This document shows, in pieces, positions 26,365-34,955 of a stretch of 64,000 nucleotides of DNA. The stretch is taken from the NCBI GenBank assembly GCA_016201045.1, contig JACQDM010000001.1, positions 248,001 through 312,000 on the forward strand. The letters are read 5' to 3'. Within the stretch, counting starts at the first letter, position 1. Every line of letters starts with the position of its first letter. The stretch is from Afipia sp. Its GTDB lineage: Bacteria > Pseudomonadota > Alphaproteobacteria > Rhizobiales > Xanthobacteraceae. The notes beneath the pieces are model-generated. The model was not told where the DNA came from. It saw nothing but the letters and a program-made list of their open reading frames with translations, and did no database searches. Position numbers and translations under genes: made by a program.

Positions 26365-28292
26365 TCGACTACGCCGCCCGCGTCGCGCTTGCCGATACGT
26401 TCCCGAAAATGCTTCGGCTGAATGCCAAAGAACATGGCCGCGAGATCGCGCTGCGTGAGAAGGATTTCGGTCTTTGGCGAACATTTACGTGGGACGATTA
26501 TCAGAATCGCACGCGCGACTTCGCACTCGGCATGATCGAACTCGGCCTCCAGCGGGGCGATGTGGTTGCGATTGTCGGCGATAACCGGCCGGACTGGGTT
26601 GCCGCCGAAGTCGCAGCGCACGCTATCGGCGGATTGTCGCTCGGCATGTACCGCGAGTCGCTCGGCGAGGAAATCAAATACCTGCTTACTTACGGCGAAG
26701 CCAAGATCGTGTTCGCCGAAGACGAGGAGCAGGTCGACAAGCTGCTCGAGCTTGGCGACGCGATTCCGAGCGTGCGCCACATCGTCTATTCCGATCCGCG
26801 CGGCATGCGCAAATACGACGACCCGCGCCTGATGGAAGCGAGCCAGATCGCAGCCTTGGGCCAGAAGCGCGCCGCGCGCGAACCGCAGCTCTACGATCAG
26901 ATGGTCGATGCGACCAGGGGCGAGGACGTTGCCATCCTCTGCACGACCTCAGGCACCACTTCGAATCCGAAACTGGCGATGCTCTCGGGCGGCCGCGTGC
27001 TGCGGCACTGCGCGACTTATCTCAGTTTCGATCCGAAGGATTCCAGCGACGAATATGTGTCGGTGCTGCCGCTGCCCTGGATCATGGAACAGGTCTACGC
27101 GATGGGCAAAGGTCTGCTCAGCCGGATGAAGATCAACTTCGTCGAACAGCCCGACACCATGATGAACGATTTCCGCGAAATCGCGCCGACCTTCGTGCTG
27201 TTCGCGCCGCGCATCTGGGAAGGCATCGCCGCCGACGTGCGCGCGCGGGTGATGGATGCCTCCGTGATGAAGCAGAGCCTTTATGAAATGGGCATGAAGT
27301 CCGGCCTCGACGCGCTCGACGCCGGGAAAAAATCGGCAGTCGCCGAAACGTTGGTGTTTCGCGCGCTGCGTGACCGGCTCGGCTTCACGCGTCTTCGGTC
27401 GGCGGCGACCGGCGGCGCGGCACTCGGTCCCGATACGTTCAAGTTCTTCCGCGCGATGGGCGTGCCGCTGCGAACGCTCTACGGCCAAACGGAAACGCTC
27501 GGCGCCTTCACGCTGCACGCGCCGAATGCGGTCAATCCCGACACCACCGGCGTCGCGATGGGCGATGATATCGAGATCGAAATCCAGAAGCCGGACGCCA
27601 ACGGCGTCGGCGAGATCGTCGTTCGCCATCCCAACATGTTCACAGGTTATTACAAAAACGACGCAGCGACATCGGCCGACTTCCGCGACGGCTGGATGCA
27701 TTCCGGCGACGCCGGCTATTTCAACGACGAGAAGCAGCTCGTCGTCATCGACCGCATCAAGGACATGGCGGAGACCGCGCGCGGCGATCGTTTCTCGCCG
27801 CAATATATCGAGAACAAGCTCAAGTTCTCGCCCTACGTCGCCGAAACCGTCGTGCTCGGCGACGGGCGCGATTATCTCGCCGCCATGATCTGCATCCGCT
27901 TTTCCATCGTATCGAAATGGGCGGAGAAAAATCGCATCTCGTTCACGACCTACACCGATTTGTCGTCGCGCCCCGAAGTGTATGAACTGCTGCGAAAGGA
28001 AGTCGAGGCCGTGAACGCTACGCTGCCGCCCGCGCAGCGCATCCGCAAATTCCTGTTGCTCTATAAGGAACTCGATGCCGACGACGGTGAACTCACCCGC
28101 ACCCGCAAGGTCCGCCGCAGCGTCATCAACGAGAAATATGCGACCATCATCGACGCGATCTACGGCGGCAAGCCCGACATCGATATCGACACCGTGATCC
28201 GGTTTCAGGACGGCACGACGCAGCGCATCCGCACCACGCTCAAGGTCGTCGACCTCGGCGCGCAGCGCGCAACCGCGGAGGCCGCCGAATGA
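26361..28292 (+). CDS. AMP-binding acyl-CoA synthetase inside a Liv operon
   Basis: A 643-residue ANL-superfamily enzyme of the long-chain/aryl acyl-CoA ligase type. The P-loop is 'CTTSGTTSNPK' (canonical TSGTTGxPK with Ser for Gly), 'LYGQTET' is motif A5, 'HSGDAGYF' A7 and 'DRIKDM' A8. The usual C-terminal catalytic-Lys region is in 'LTRTRKVRRSVI'. It would convert an acid plus ATP and CoA to acyl-CoA and AMP. It overlaps the LivG-type gene before it and the LivH-type gene after it by 4 bases each, so it is translationally embedded in the transporter operon. Uptake and thioester trapping of the same acid is the likely purpose. Confidence 0.93.
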   Translation: MIDYAARVALADTFPKMLRLNAKEHGREIALREKDFGLWRTFTWDDYQNRTRDFALGMIELGLQRGDVVAIVGDNRPDWVAAEVAAHAIGGLSLGMYRESLGEEIKYLLTYGEAKIVFAEDEEQVDKLLELGDAIPSVRHIVYSDPRGMRKYDDPRLMEASQIAALGQKRAAREPQLYDQMVDATRGEDVAILCTTSGTTSNPKLAMLSGGRVLRHCATYLSFDPKDSSDEYVSVLPLPWIMEQVYAMGKGLLSRMKINFVEQPDTMMNDFREIAPTFVLFAPRIWEGIAADVRARVMDASVMKQSLYEMGMKSGLDALDAGKKSAVAETLVFRALRDRLGFTRLRSAATGGAALGPDTFKFFRAMGVPLRTLYGQTETLGAFTLHAPNAVNPDTTGVAMGDDIEIEIQKPDANGVGEIVVRHPNMFTGYYKNDAATSADFRDGWMHSGDAGYFNDEKQLVVIDRIKDMAETARGDRFSPQYIENKLKFSPYVAETVVLGDGRDYLAAMICIRFSIVSKWAEKNRISFTTYTDLSSRPEVYELLRKEVEAVNATLPPAQRIRKFLLLYKELDADDGELTRTRKVRRSVINEKYATIIDAIYGGKPDIDIDTVIRFQDGTTQRIRTTLKVVDLGAQRATAEAAE

Positions 28293-29182
28293 ACACGCAA
28301 CTTCTGATTCAGCTGCTCATCAACGGTCTCGTGGTCGGCACGCTGTATGGCGTGGTCGCGATGTCGTTCGTGCTGATCTACAAGGCAACGCAGGTCGTCA
28401 ACTTCGCGCAAGGCGAATTGCTTCTGATTGGCGCATGGGTGTGCTGGTGGCTGATGACCAAATATCAGGTGCCGTTCTATCTCGGCATGCCGATTACGCT
28501 GGTGTTCATGTTTCTGTTCGGCATCGCGATCCAGATCGTGATCCTGCGCCCGATGATCGGCGAGCCGATCATCTCCGTCATCATGGTGACGATCGCGCTC
28601 TCGACCGTGTTCTCAGCGCTGATGAAATGGATGTTCGGCGTCAACCTGCAGCCGTTCCCGCGCGTATTCGACACGCAACTGGTCGATATTTTCGGACTCC
28701 AAGTGCAGACCGTTTACGTCATGAGTCTCGTCGTCTCGGTGCTGATGATGGCGGGCATGGCGTGGTTTTTCAAAGTGTCAAAATACGGCCTTGCGATGCG
28801 CGCCACCGCGTTCAACCAGCAGGTCGCGCAATCGCTCGGCATTTCGGTGAAAAGCGTGTTCGCAATGGCGTGGGCGATCTCGGCAACCGTGTCGGCCGTT
28901 GCAGGCGTCGTCGTCGCTGTCGTCAACGGCGTGTCGGCAGGTCTTGCGAACTACGGCATCAAGGTTTTCCCCGCTGCCATTCTCGGCGGCCTCGATAGCG
29001 TCGGCGGTGCCGTGATCGGCGGTATCATCATCGGCTTGCTGGAAAACCTCGCGCACTTCCTCGACGCCGAATATCTGCACTGGGGCAATCTGTTCGAAAT
29101 CGCGCCGTTCTATGCACTGATCCTCATTCTGATGATCAAGCCCTACGGCCTGTTCGGCACAAAAGACATCGAGCGCATCTGA
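28289..29182 (+). CDS. LivH-type ABC transporter permease (operon 3)
   Basis: A 297-residue membrane protein. 'KATQVVNFAQGELLLIGAWVCW' replaces the more common NFAHG by NFAQG; the ATPase-contact loop is 'RATAFNQQVAQSLGIS'. The start overlaps the acyl-CoA synthetase stop; the stop overlaps the LivM start (TGATG). Confidence 0.94.
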   Translation: MNTQLLIQLLINGLVVGTLYGVVAMSFVLIYKATQVVNFAQGELLLIGAWVCWWLMTKYQVPFYLGMPITLVFMFLFGIAIQIVILRPMIGEPIISVIMVTIALSTVFSALMKWMFGVNLQPFPRVFDTQLVDIFGLQVQTVYVMSLVVSVLMMAGMAWFFKVSKYGLAMRATAFNQQVAQSLGISVKSVFAMAWAISATVSAVAGVVVAVVNGVSAGLANYGIKVFPAAILGGLDSVGGAVIGGIIIGLLENLAHFLDAEYLHWGNLFEIAPFYALILILMIKPYGLFGTKDIERI

Positions 29183-30252
29183 TGGCCGGACAAACCCTCC
29201 TCCCCGCCGGCGACTACCGTACAAGCTATGCGGCGGACACCACCGTTTTCCCGACGACGACCAGCCGCAACATGCTGATCCTCGGCATCGTGCTGGTTTG
29301 TTTCGCGCCTTACGTGCTGAAGGAATACGCGCTGAGCCTGCTGATCCAGATCGGCATTTTCGGCATCGCAGCCCTCGGCCTCAACATCGTGGTCGGCTTT
29401 ACGGGACAGATTTCGATCGGCCATGCCGCGTTCTTCGGCTTCGGCGCATTCACCTCGGCGTATCTTTCGAACCACCATATCCCGGTGTTCTTCTGCATTC
29501 CGCTGGCGGGCTTCGTCACCGCACTCGTCGGATTGATCTTCGGTCTGCCTGCCGCGCGGCTGAAGGGACTCTATCTCGCCATCGCTACGCTCGCCGCTCA
29601 GTTCATCCTGCTCGATTTCTTCGGCCGCGCCGAATGGTTCACCGGCGGCAGCGTGCCTGCGTTGGCAGAACCTTTCTCGATCTTCGGCAAAGTACTTCGC
29701 GGCGACAAGCAATATTTCTACGTCGTGCTGGCCTACCTGATCGTCTGCTATCTGCTTGTGACCAATCTCATGCGCACGCGCGACGGCCGCGCGCTGGTCG
29801 CGGTGCGCGACCATTATCTTTCCGCCGAGATCATGGGAATCAACCTCACCAAATACAGAACGCTGTCGTTCGGCCTTGCGGCGTTCTTTGCAGGCATCGG
29901 CGGTGCGCTCTATGCGCACTACAATCAGGTGGTATCGAATGAAGGCTTCGGCATCGACCGTTCCATCATTTTCCTTGCGATGATCATCATCGGCGGTCTC
30001 GGTTCGACTATGGGCACGCTGATGGGAACCGCATTCATGGTGCTGCTGCCGGAGTCGATGGAGTGGATCAGTTCCAGCCTGAGCGGCGGCGCGATCGACC
30101 ACTACCTCGGGCTCAAGAACAACATCTCATTCTTGCGCGAGATATCTATCGGCGTCATCATCATCGTCTTTCTGATCTTCGAACCCGACGGGCTCGCGCA
30201 TCGGTGGCGGCAGATCAAGGCTTACTGGAAACTCTACCCGTTCTCGCATTGA
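29182..30252 (+). CDS. LivM-type ABC transporter permease (operon 3)
   Basis: A 356-residue polytopic inner-membrane protein with 'VGFTGQISIGHAAFFGFGAFTSAYL' and the contact loop 'VAVRDHYLSAEIMGIN'. An N-terminal cytoplasmic leader of about 30 residues precedes the first helix. It is followed by the binding-protein gene after a 55-base gap with its own strong ribosome-binding site. Confidence 0.94.
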   Translation: MAGQTLLPAGDYRTSYAADTTVFPTTTSRNMLILGIVLVCFAPYVLKEYALSLLIQIGIFGIAALGLNIVVGFTGQISIGHAAFFGFGAFTSAYLSNHHIPVFFCIPLAGFVTALVGLIFGLPAARLKGLYLAIATLAAQFILLDFFGRAEWFTGGSVPALAEPFSIFGKVLRGDKQYFYVVLAYLIVCYLLVTNLMRTRDGRALVAVRDHYLSAEIMGINLTKYRTLSFGLAAFFAGIGGALYAHYNQVVSNEGFGIDRSIIFLAMIIIGGLGSTMGTLMGTAFMVLLPESMEWISSSLSGGAIDHYLGLKNNISFLREISIGVIIIVFLIFEPDGLAHRWRQIKAYWKLYPFSH

Positions 30253-30307
30253 GGTCGGAACGGGATTGAAAAATAAGACCTCGAAAGGAAACCGGAGGAT
30301 TAGGCTT

Positions 30308-31588
30308 ATGATCAATAAATTGCTGGGTACGGCATCGGTTGCCCTGCTGATGTGCAGCGCCGGTGGCGCGGCACAGGCGCAGGTCAAGCTGGGCCATCTT
30401 GCCGACTATTCGGGGCCGACGTCGGACGTCGGAACTCCGTTCGGACAGGGCGTCGCCGACGCCTTTGCCTATGTGAACAAGAACGGCGGCATCGGCGGAA
30501 AGCCCGTGGATGTCGACACCAACGATTACGGCTATCAGGTGCCGCGCGCGATTGCGCTTTACAAGAAATGGTCGAGCCCCGACGGCAAGGTTGCCGCCAT
30601 TCTCGGATGGGGCACGGCCGACACCGAAGCGCTGAAGAAGTTCGTCGCCGAAGACAAGATACCCGATATGTCCGCCTCATATGCGGCCGCTTTGAGCGAC
30701 CCGACCGGAGCAGGCGGCAAGACCGAAGCGGCTCCCTATAATATTTTTTACGGACCGACCTATTCGGATGCGCTGCGCGCCGAACTGACGTGGGCCGCGG
30801 AAGACTGGAAAGCGAAAGGCAAACCCGGCAAACCGAAGTTCGTTCACATGGGTGCGAACCATCCATACCCGAACGCGCCGAAGGCCGCAGGCGCAGCACT
30901 CGCGGCTGAACTCGGCTTCGAGGTTCTGGAGCCGATCGTGTTCGCCCTCACGCCCGGCGATTACAGCGCGCAGTGTCTCACGCTCAAGAGTTCGGGCGCG
31001 AACTACGCTTATCTGGGCAACACCGCAGGCTCCAACATCTCGGTGTTGAATGCCTGCAAGGCGGCCGGTGTCGATGTCCAGTTCCTGGGCAACGTCTGGG
31101 GCATGGATGAAAACGCCGCCAAGGCAGCAGGCGCTGCGGCAAACGGCGTCGTGTTCCCGCTGCGCACCGCTGTGGCGTGGGGCGGCAACGCTCCCGGCAT
31201 GAAGACCATGATGGACATTTCCAAGATGTCCGATGCCGCCGGGACCGCCTACCGCCCGGTGCATTACGTCGCAGGTGTCTGCACAGCGCTTTACATGAAG
31301 GAAGCCGTCGAATGGGCCGCCAAGAACGGCGGAGCGACCGGCGAGAACGTGCTCAAGGGATTCTATCAGAAGAAGGACTGGGTCCCCGCCGGCATGGAAG
31401 GCGTGTGCGTTCCTTCAACGTGGACTGACAAGGACCATCGCGGCACGATGAAGGTCGATCTCTACCGGATGAACGTGTCGGGTGCGACGGATGCGCCCGT
31501 TGGCGATCTTGTCAAGAACGGCACGATCAAAATGGAGAAGGTCAAAACCGTCGAACTGCCGCGCAAAGCGGAATGGCTCGGCTGGTAA
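30308..31588 (+). CDS. Periplasmic substrate-binding protein, Liv type (operon 3)
   Basis: A 426-residue type I binding protein. The signal peptide MINKLLGTASVALLMCS...AQAQ is clear from the ATG at 30308, which has GGAGG 9 bases ahead; the ORF-track start at 30266 adds residues that would hide the signal. The mature start is 'VKLGHLADYSGPTSDVGTPF'. Unlike operons 1 and 2, this gene lies in the middle of the operon. Linked CoA ligases suggest that the ligand is an acid, perhaps aromatic or fatty. Confidence 0.93.
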   Translation: MINKLLGTASVALLMCSAGGAAQAQVKLGHLADYSGPTSDVGTPFGQGVADAFAYVNKNGGIGGKPVDVDTNDYGYQVPRAIALYKKWSSPDGKVAAILGWGTADTEALKKFVAEDKIPDMSASYAAALSDPTGAGGKTEAAPYNIFYGPTYSDALRAELTWAAEDWKAKGKPGKPKFVHMGANHPYPNAPKAAGAALAAELGFEVLEPIVFALTPGDYSAQCLTLKSSGANYAYLGNTAGSNISVLNACKAAGVDVQFLGNVWGMDENAAKAAGAAANGVVFPLRTAVAWGGNAPGMKTMMDISKMSDAAGTAYRPVHYVAGVCTALYMKEAVEWAAKNGGATGENVLKGFYQKKDWVPAGMEGVCVPSTWTDKDHRGTMKVDLYRMNVSGATDAPVGDLVKNGTIKMEKVKTVELPRKAEWLGW

Positions 31589-31599
31589 GCTAACGATAC

Positions 31600-31625
31600 G
31601 CCGCTCCGCGTTCGCGCGGAGCGGC
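31600..31625 (+). terminator. Intra-operon hairpin after binding-protein gene (operon 3)
   Basis: A perfect 11-bp stem (GCCGCTCCGCG / CGCGGAGCGGC) capped by TTCG and followed by ATTTCTCTC lies 11 bases after the stop. It is likely a partial terminator or mRNA stabiliser; the LivF start is 25 bases further. Confidence 0.78.
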
Positions 31626-31649
31626 ATTTCTCTCAACGGGACGACACCC

Positions 31650-32483
31650 TTGCAAACCGCCCAACTCACAACGTTGACGAAAGCCGTGACGCCGTTGCCG
31701 CTGCTCGCCGTGAACAACGTCGAAGTCGTTTACGACAACGTCATTCTCGTGCTGCGCGGCCTGAGCATGGAAGTGCCGAAGGGCTCGATCGTCGCACTGC
31801 TCGGCGCCAACGGCGCGGGTAAATCGACGACGCTGAAGGCGATTTCCGGACTGCTGAAAACCGAAGACGGCGAGGTCACGCGCGGAGAGATCGTTTTCGA
31901 TGGCGAACGCATCCACGGCATCGACCCCGACAAGATCGTCCGGCGCGGTATCTTTCAGGTGATGGAAGGCCGACGCATCATCGCCGACATGACCACGCTC
32001 GAAAACCTGAAACTCGGCGCCTACACCCGCAACGATGGCAACGTCAGTGACGACATCGACATGGTGTTCAACTATTTCCCGCGCCTCAAGGAGCGCACCG
32101 GGCTTTCCGGTTATCTCTCCGGTGGCGAACAGCAGATGCTGGCCATCGGCCGCGCGCTGATGGCGCGCCCGAAAATGATCCTGATGGACGAACCGTCGAT
32201 GGGCCTTTCGCCGCTGCTGGTGAAGGAAGTGTTCGGCATCATCAAGCAGATCAACCGCGATCTCGGCGTGACTATTCTTCTGGTCGAGCAGAATGCGCGC
32301 GCGGCGCTCTCGGTCGCGAGCCACGGTTACATCATGGAACAGGGCAAAGTCGTGCTCGACGGCACAGCGGATGAGCTGCGCGACAACGAGGACGTGAAAG
32401 AATTCTACCTCGGCGGCGCGGGCGACCAGCGCAAGAGCTTCAAGAACCTCAAGAGCTTCAAGCGCCGCAAGCGCTGGCTGTGA
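31650..32483 (+). CDS. LivF-type ABC transporter ATPase (operon 3)
   Basis: About 277 residues with Walker A 'GANGAGKST', signature 'LSGGEQQML', Walker B 'MILMDEPSMGL' and H-loop 'ILLVEQNA'. The start is uncertain: no ATG precedes the ATPase core. A TTG at 31650 with GGGA 8 bases ahead is favoured over the ORF-track start at 31482, which lies inside the binding-protein gene. The C-terminus carries a basic repeat-like tail (SFKNLKSFKRRKR), unusual for LivF. The stop overlaps a possible GTG of the next gene. Confidence 0.88.
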   Translation: MQTAQLTTLTKAVTPLPLLAVNNVEVVYDNVILVLRGLSMEVPKGSIVALLGANGAGKSTTLKAISGLLKTEDGEVTRGEIVFDGERIHGIDPDKIVRRGIFQVMEGRRIIADMTTLENLKLGAYTRNDGNVSDDIDMVFNYFPRLKERTGLSGYLSGGEQQMLAIGRALMARPKMILMDEPSMGLSPLLVKEVFGIIKQINRDLGVTILLVEQNARAALSVASHGYIMEQGKVVLDGTADELRDNEDVKEFYLGGAGDQRKSFKNLKSFKRRKRWL

Positions 32484-32491
32484 TCGGTCGC

Positions 32492-33721
32492 ATGGGCGAA
32501 TATTACGACAAACTGGAAAGCCGCAGCGCATCCGAACGCGAGGCCGATCTGTTCGCCCGGCTGCCGGGCGTGTTGCGGGCCGCCGCGAAGGCACCGGCCT
32601 ACGGAGAGCGTCTCAAGGATATCGATCTTGCCTCGATCAAGGACCGTGCCTCGCTGGCAAAACTGCCGGTGTTGCGCAAATCCGAATTGCCGGCCCTTCA
32701 CAAGATTGCGCCTCCTTTCGGCGGATTCGTAGCGCAATCACCCGGATCGTTCGCGCGGCTGTTTACCTCGCCCGGCCCGATCTTCGAGCCTGAATCGAGG
32801 GACGCGGACGCGTGGCGTGGCGCACGCGCGCTGTTCGCCGCCGGATTCCGGCCCGGCGACACCGTGCTCAATACATTCAGCTATCATTTGACGCCGGGCG
32901 GATTCATCTTCGACACGTCGGCGAGGGCATTGGGCTGCGCCGTCATACCCGCCGGTCCCGGCAATACCGAACAGCAATTTGAGCTGATCGAAGCCTACCG
33001 TCCGGGCGGCTATTCCGGCACGCCTGACTTTCTCAAGATTTTGCTGGACGCCGCCGCAGCCGCAGGACGTGACACATCGTCGATCAAGCGCGCGTCGGTG
33101 TCCGGCGCTGCGTTTCCAAAATCGCTGCAGGAGGAAATGAAGGCGCGCGGCATCGACGCCTACCAGACCTTCGGCACCGCCGATCTCGGCGTCGTCGCCT
33201 ATGAATCCGCTGCACGCGAAGGCTTGATCGTCAACGAAGGCATCATTGTCGAAATCGTCAGGCCCGGCACCGGAGAGCCGGTGGCCGACGGCGACGTCGG
33301 CGAGATCGTCGTCACCTCGCTCGATCCGCACCATCCTTGGGTGCGCCTCGCGCTCGGCGACTTAAGCGCGCTGATGCCGGGACAAAGCCCGTGCGGCCGC
33401 ACCAATATGCGGATCAAGGGCTGGATGGGTCGCGCCGACCAGACCACCAAAATCAAGGGCATGTTCGTGCGGCCCGAACAGATCGCGGAAATCGCGAAAC
33501 GCCATCCGGAATTGCGCCGCCTGCGCCTCGTCGTCACCCGCGAAAACGAAGCCGACGCAATGACCCTGAATGCCGAGGCGTCCCCTGCGCCTGAGGCATT
33601 GCGCGATGCGGTATCGGCAACGCTTGCCGCCGTGACAAAGCTGAAAGGCAATGTCACTCTGGTGACGCCCGGCTCGCTGCCGAACGACGGCAAGGCGATC
33701 GCGGACGAGCGCAAGACATAA
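32492..33721 (+). CDS. Phenylacetate-CoA ligase (PaaK)-like protein with atypical P-loop
   Basis: About 409 residues with a PaaK-like layout: N-terminal helices ('YYDKLESRSASEREADLFARLPGVLRAA'), 'LNTFSYHLTPGG', 'YQTFGTADLG', 'GEIVVTSLD' and 'KIKGMFVRPEQIAEI'. The Ser/Thr/Gly-rich P-loop (SSGTTGxPT in PaaK) is not visible; at the matching place is 'LFTSPGPIFEPE'. Activity as a CoA ligase is therefore uncertain. The ATG at 32492 is preferred to the GTG at 32480. It directly follows the LivF-type gene and precedes a CoA-transferase, so a role with the imported acid is likely. Confidence 0.82.
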   Translation: MGEYYDKLESRSASEREADLFARLPGVLRAAAKAPAYGERLKDIDLASIKDRASLAKLPVLRKSELPALHKIAPPFGGFVAQSPGSFARLFTSPGPIFEPESRDADAWRGARALFAAGFRPGDTVLNTFSYHLTPGGFIFDTSARALGCAVIPAGPGNTEQQFELIEAYRPGGYSGTPDFLKILLDAAAAAGRDTSSIKRASVSGAAFPKSLQEEMKARGIDAYQTFGTADLGVVAYESAAREGLIVNEGIIVEIVRPGTGEPVADGDVGEIVVTSLDPHHPWVRLALGDLSALMPGQSPCGRTNMRIKGWMGRADQTTKIKGMFVRPEQIAEIAKRHPELRRLRLVVTRENEADAMTLNAEASPAPEALRDAVSATLAAVTKLKGNVTLVTPGSLPNDGKAIADERKT

Positions 33722-33751
33722 ACCGCAAGAACGAATTCAGGGAATGCCGCA

Positions 33752-34954
33752 ATGGCTGGAATTTTCGAGGGGCTGAAGGTGATCGACTGCGCGAGTTTCA
33801 TCGCAGCGCCCTCCTCCGCCACGGCGCTGTCGGACTACGGCGCAGACGTCATCAAGATCGAGCCGCCGGGTGCAGGCGACCCCGTGCGCAACTTGCCGAA
33901 CTTGCCGGGCTACCCGATCAGCCCGCACAACTATGCGTGGATGCTGCAAGGCCGCAACAAGAAAAGCCTCGCGCTCGATCTGTCGAAGCCCGAAGGCCAG
34001 GCCGTGCTGCGCAAGCTCGTTGCGGATGCGGATGTATTCATCACCAACTTTCCGCCGCCGGTGCGCAAAAAGCTCGGCGTCGCTTACAAGGACTTGCATC
34101 ATCTCAATCCGCGGCTGATCTATGCGTCGTTCACAGGCTACGGCGAAACCGGCGCGGAAGCCGACAAGCCAGGCTTCGACAGCAATGCGTGGTGGGCGCG
34201 CTCCGGCCTGATGGACCTCGTGCGGGAAACGGATGAGACGACGCCGGCGCGCTCGATGCCGGGCATGGGCGATCATCCCTGCGCGATGGCGCTGTTCAGC
34301 GGCATCGTGACGGCTCTTTATCAGCGCGAGAAGACGGGCAAGGGTTCGGAAGTCCGCTCGAATCTGATGGCCAACGGCATCTGGTCGAACGGCATCTACG
34401 CGCAGGCGGCTCTTTGCGGCGCGACGTTTCAGAAACGCCCGCCGCGCCAGCAGGCACTCAACGCCGTGACGTGTCACTACAAATGCGCGGACGGCCGCTG
34501 GATTATCCTGTCGCTGCTCAATGAGGAAAGACAATTTCCGGTGTTCTGCAAAGTGATCGAGCGCGAGGATTTGCTGACCGAACCGCGCTTCGAGACCAAG
34601 ACCGCGCGGCATCGTCATGCACCCGAATTGATCGCGATCCTCGACGACGTGTTCGCGACCGAGCCGCTGGCCTATTGGCGCAAAACGCTTGACGGCAATG
34701 GCCTCATCTTCGGCGTCGTCGGAATTCCATCCGACATTCCAAGCGACCCGCAGATGCGCGAGGTCGAGGCAGTCGTTCCGTTCGAAAACGACACCATGCT
34801 GACGATCAACACGCCATTCTGGGTCGAGGGTGCAACGAAAGTGCGCCCGCGCAAGGCACCCGATGTCGGCGAGAACAGCGACGAAGTGCTGAGCGCAGCA
34901 GGCTATAGCGAGGCCGATATCGCGAAGATGCGTGCAGCCGGCGTTGTCGCGTAA
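33752..34954 (+). CDS. Family III CoA-transferase (CaiB/BaiF)
   Basis: A 400-residue single-domain enzyme. 'LKVIDCASFIAAPSSATALSDYGADVIKIE' is the characteristic N-terminal fold, and the putative catalytic Asp lies in 'GMGDHPCAMALF'. AGGGA precedes the ATG. It is last in Liv operon 3; it probably moves CoA between acids during degradation of the imported substrate. It ends one base before the convergent CxxCH-protein gene. Confidence 0.93.
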   Translation: MAGIFEGLKVIDCASFIAAPSSATALSDYGADVIKIEPPGAGDPVRNLPNLPGYPISPHNYAWMLQGRNKKSLALDLSKPEGQAVLRKLVADADVFITNFPPPVRKKLGVAYKDLHHLNPRLIYASFTGYGETGAEADKPGFDSNAWWARSGLMDLVRETDETTPARSMPGMGDHPCAMALFSGIVTALYQREKTGKGSEVRSNLMANGIWSNGIYAQAALCGATFQKRPPRQQALNAVTCHYKCADGRWIILSLLNEERQFPVFCKVIEREDLLTEPRFETKTARHRHAPELIAILDDVFATEPLAYWRKTLDGNGLIFGVVGIPSDIPSDPQMREVEAVVPFENDTMLTINTPFWVEGATKVRPRKAPDVGENSDEVLSAAGYSEADIAKMRAAGVVA

Positions 34955-34955
34955 T

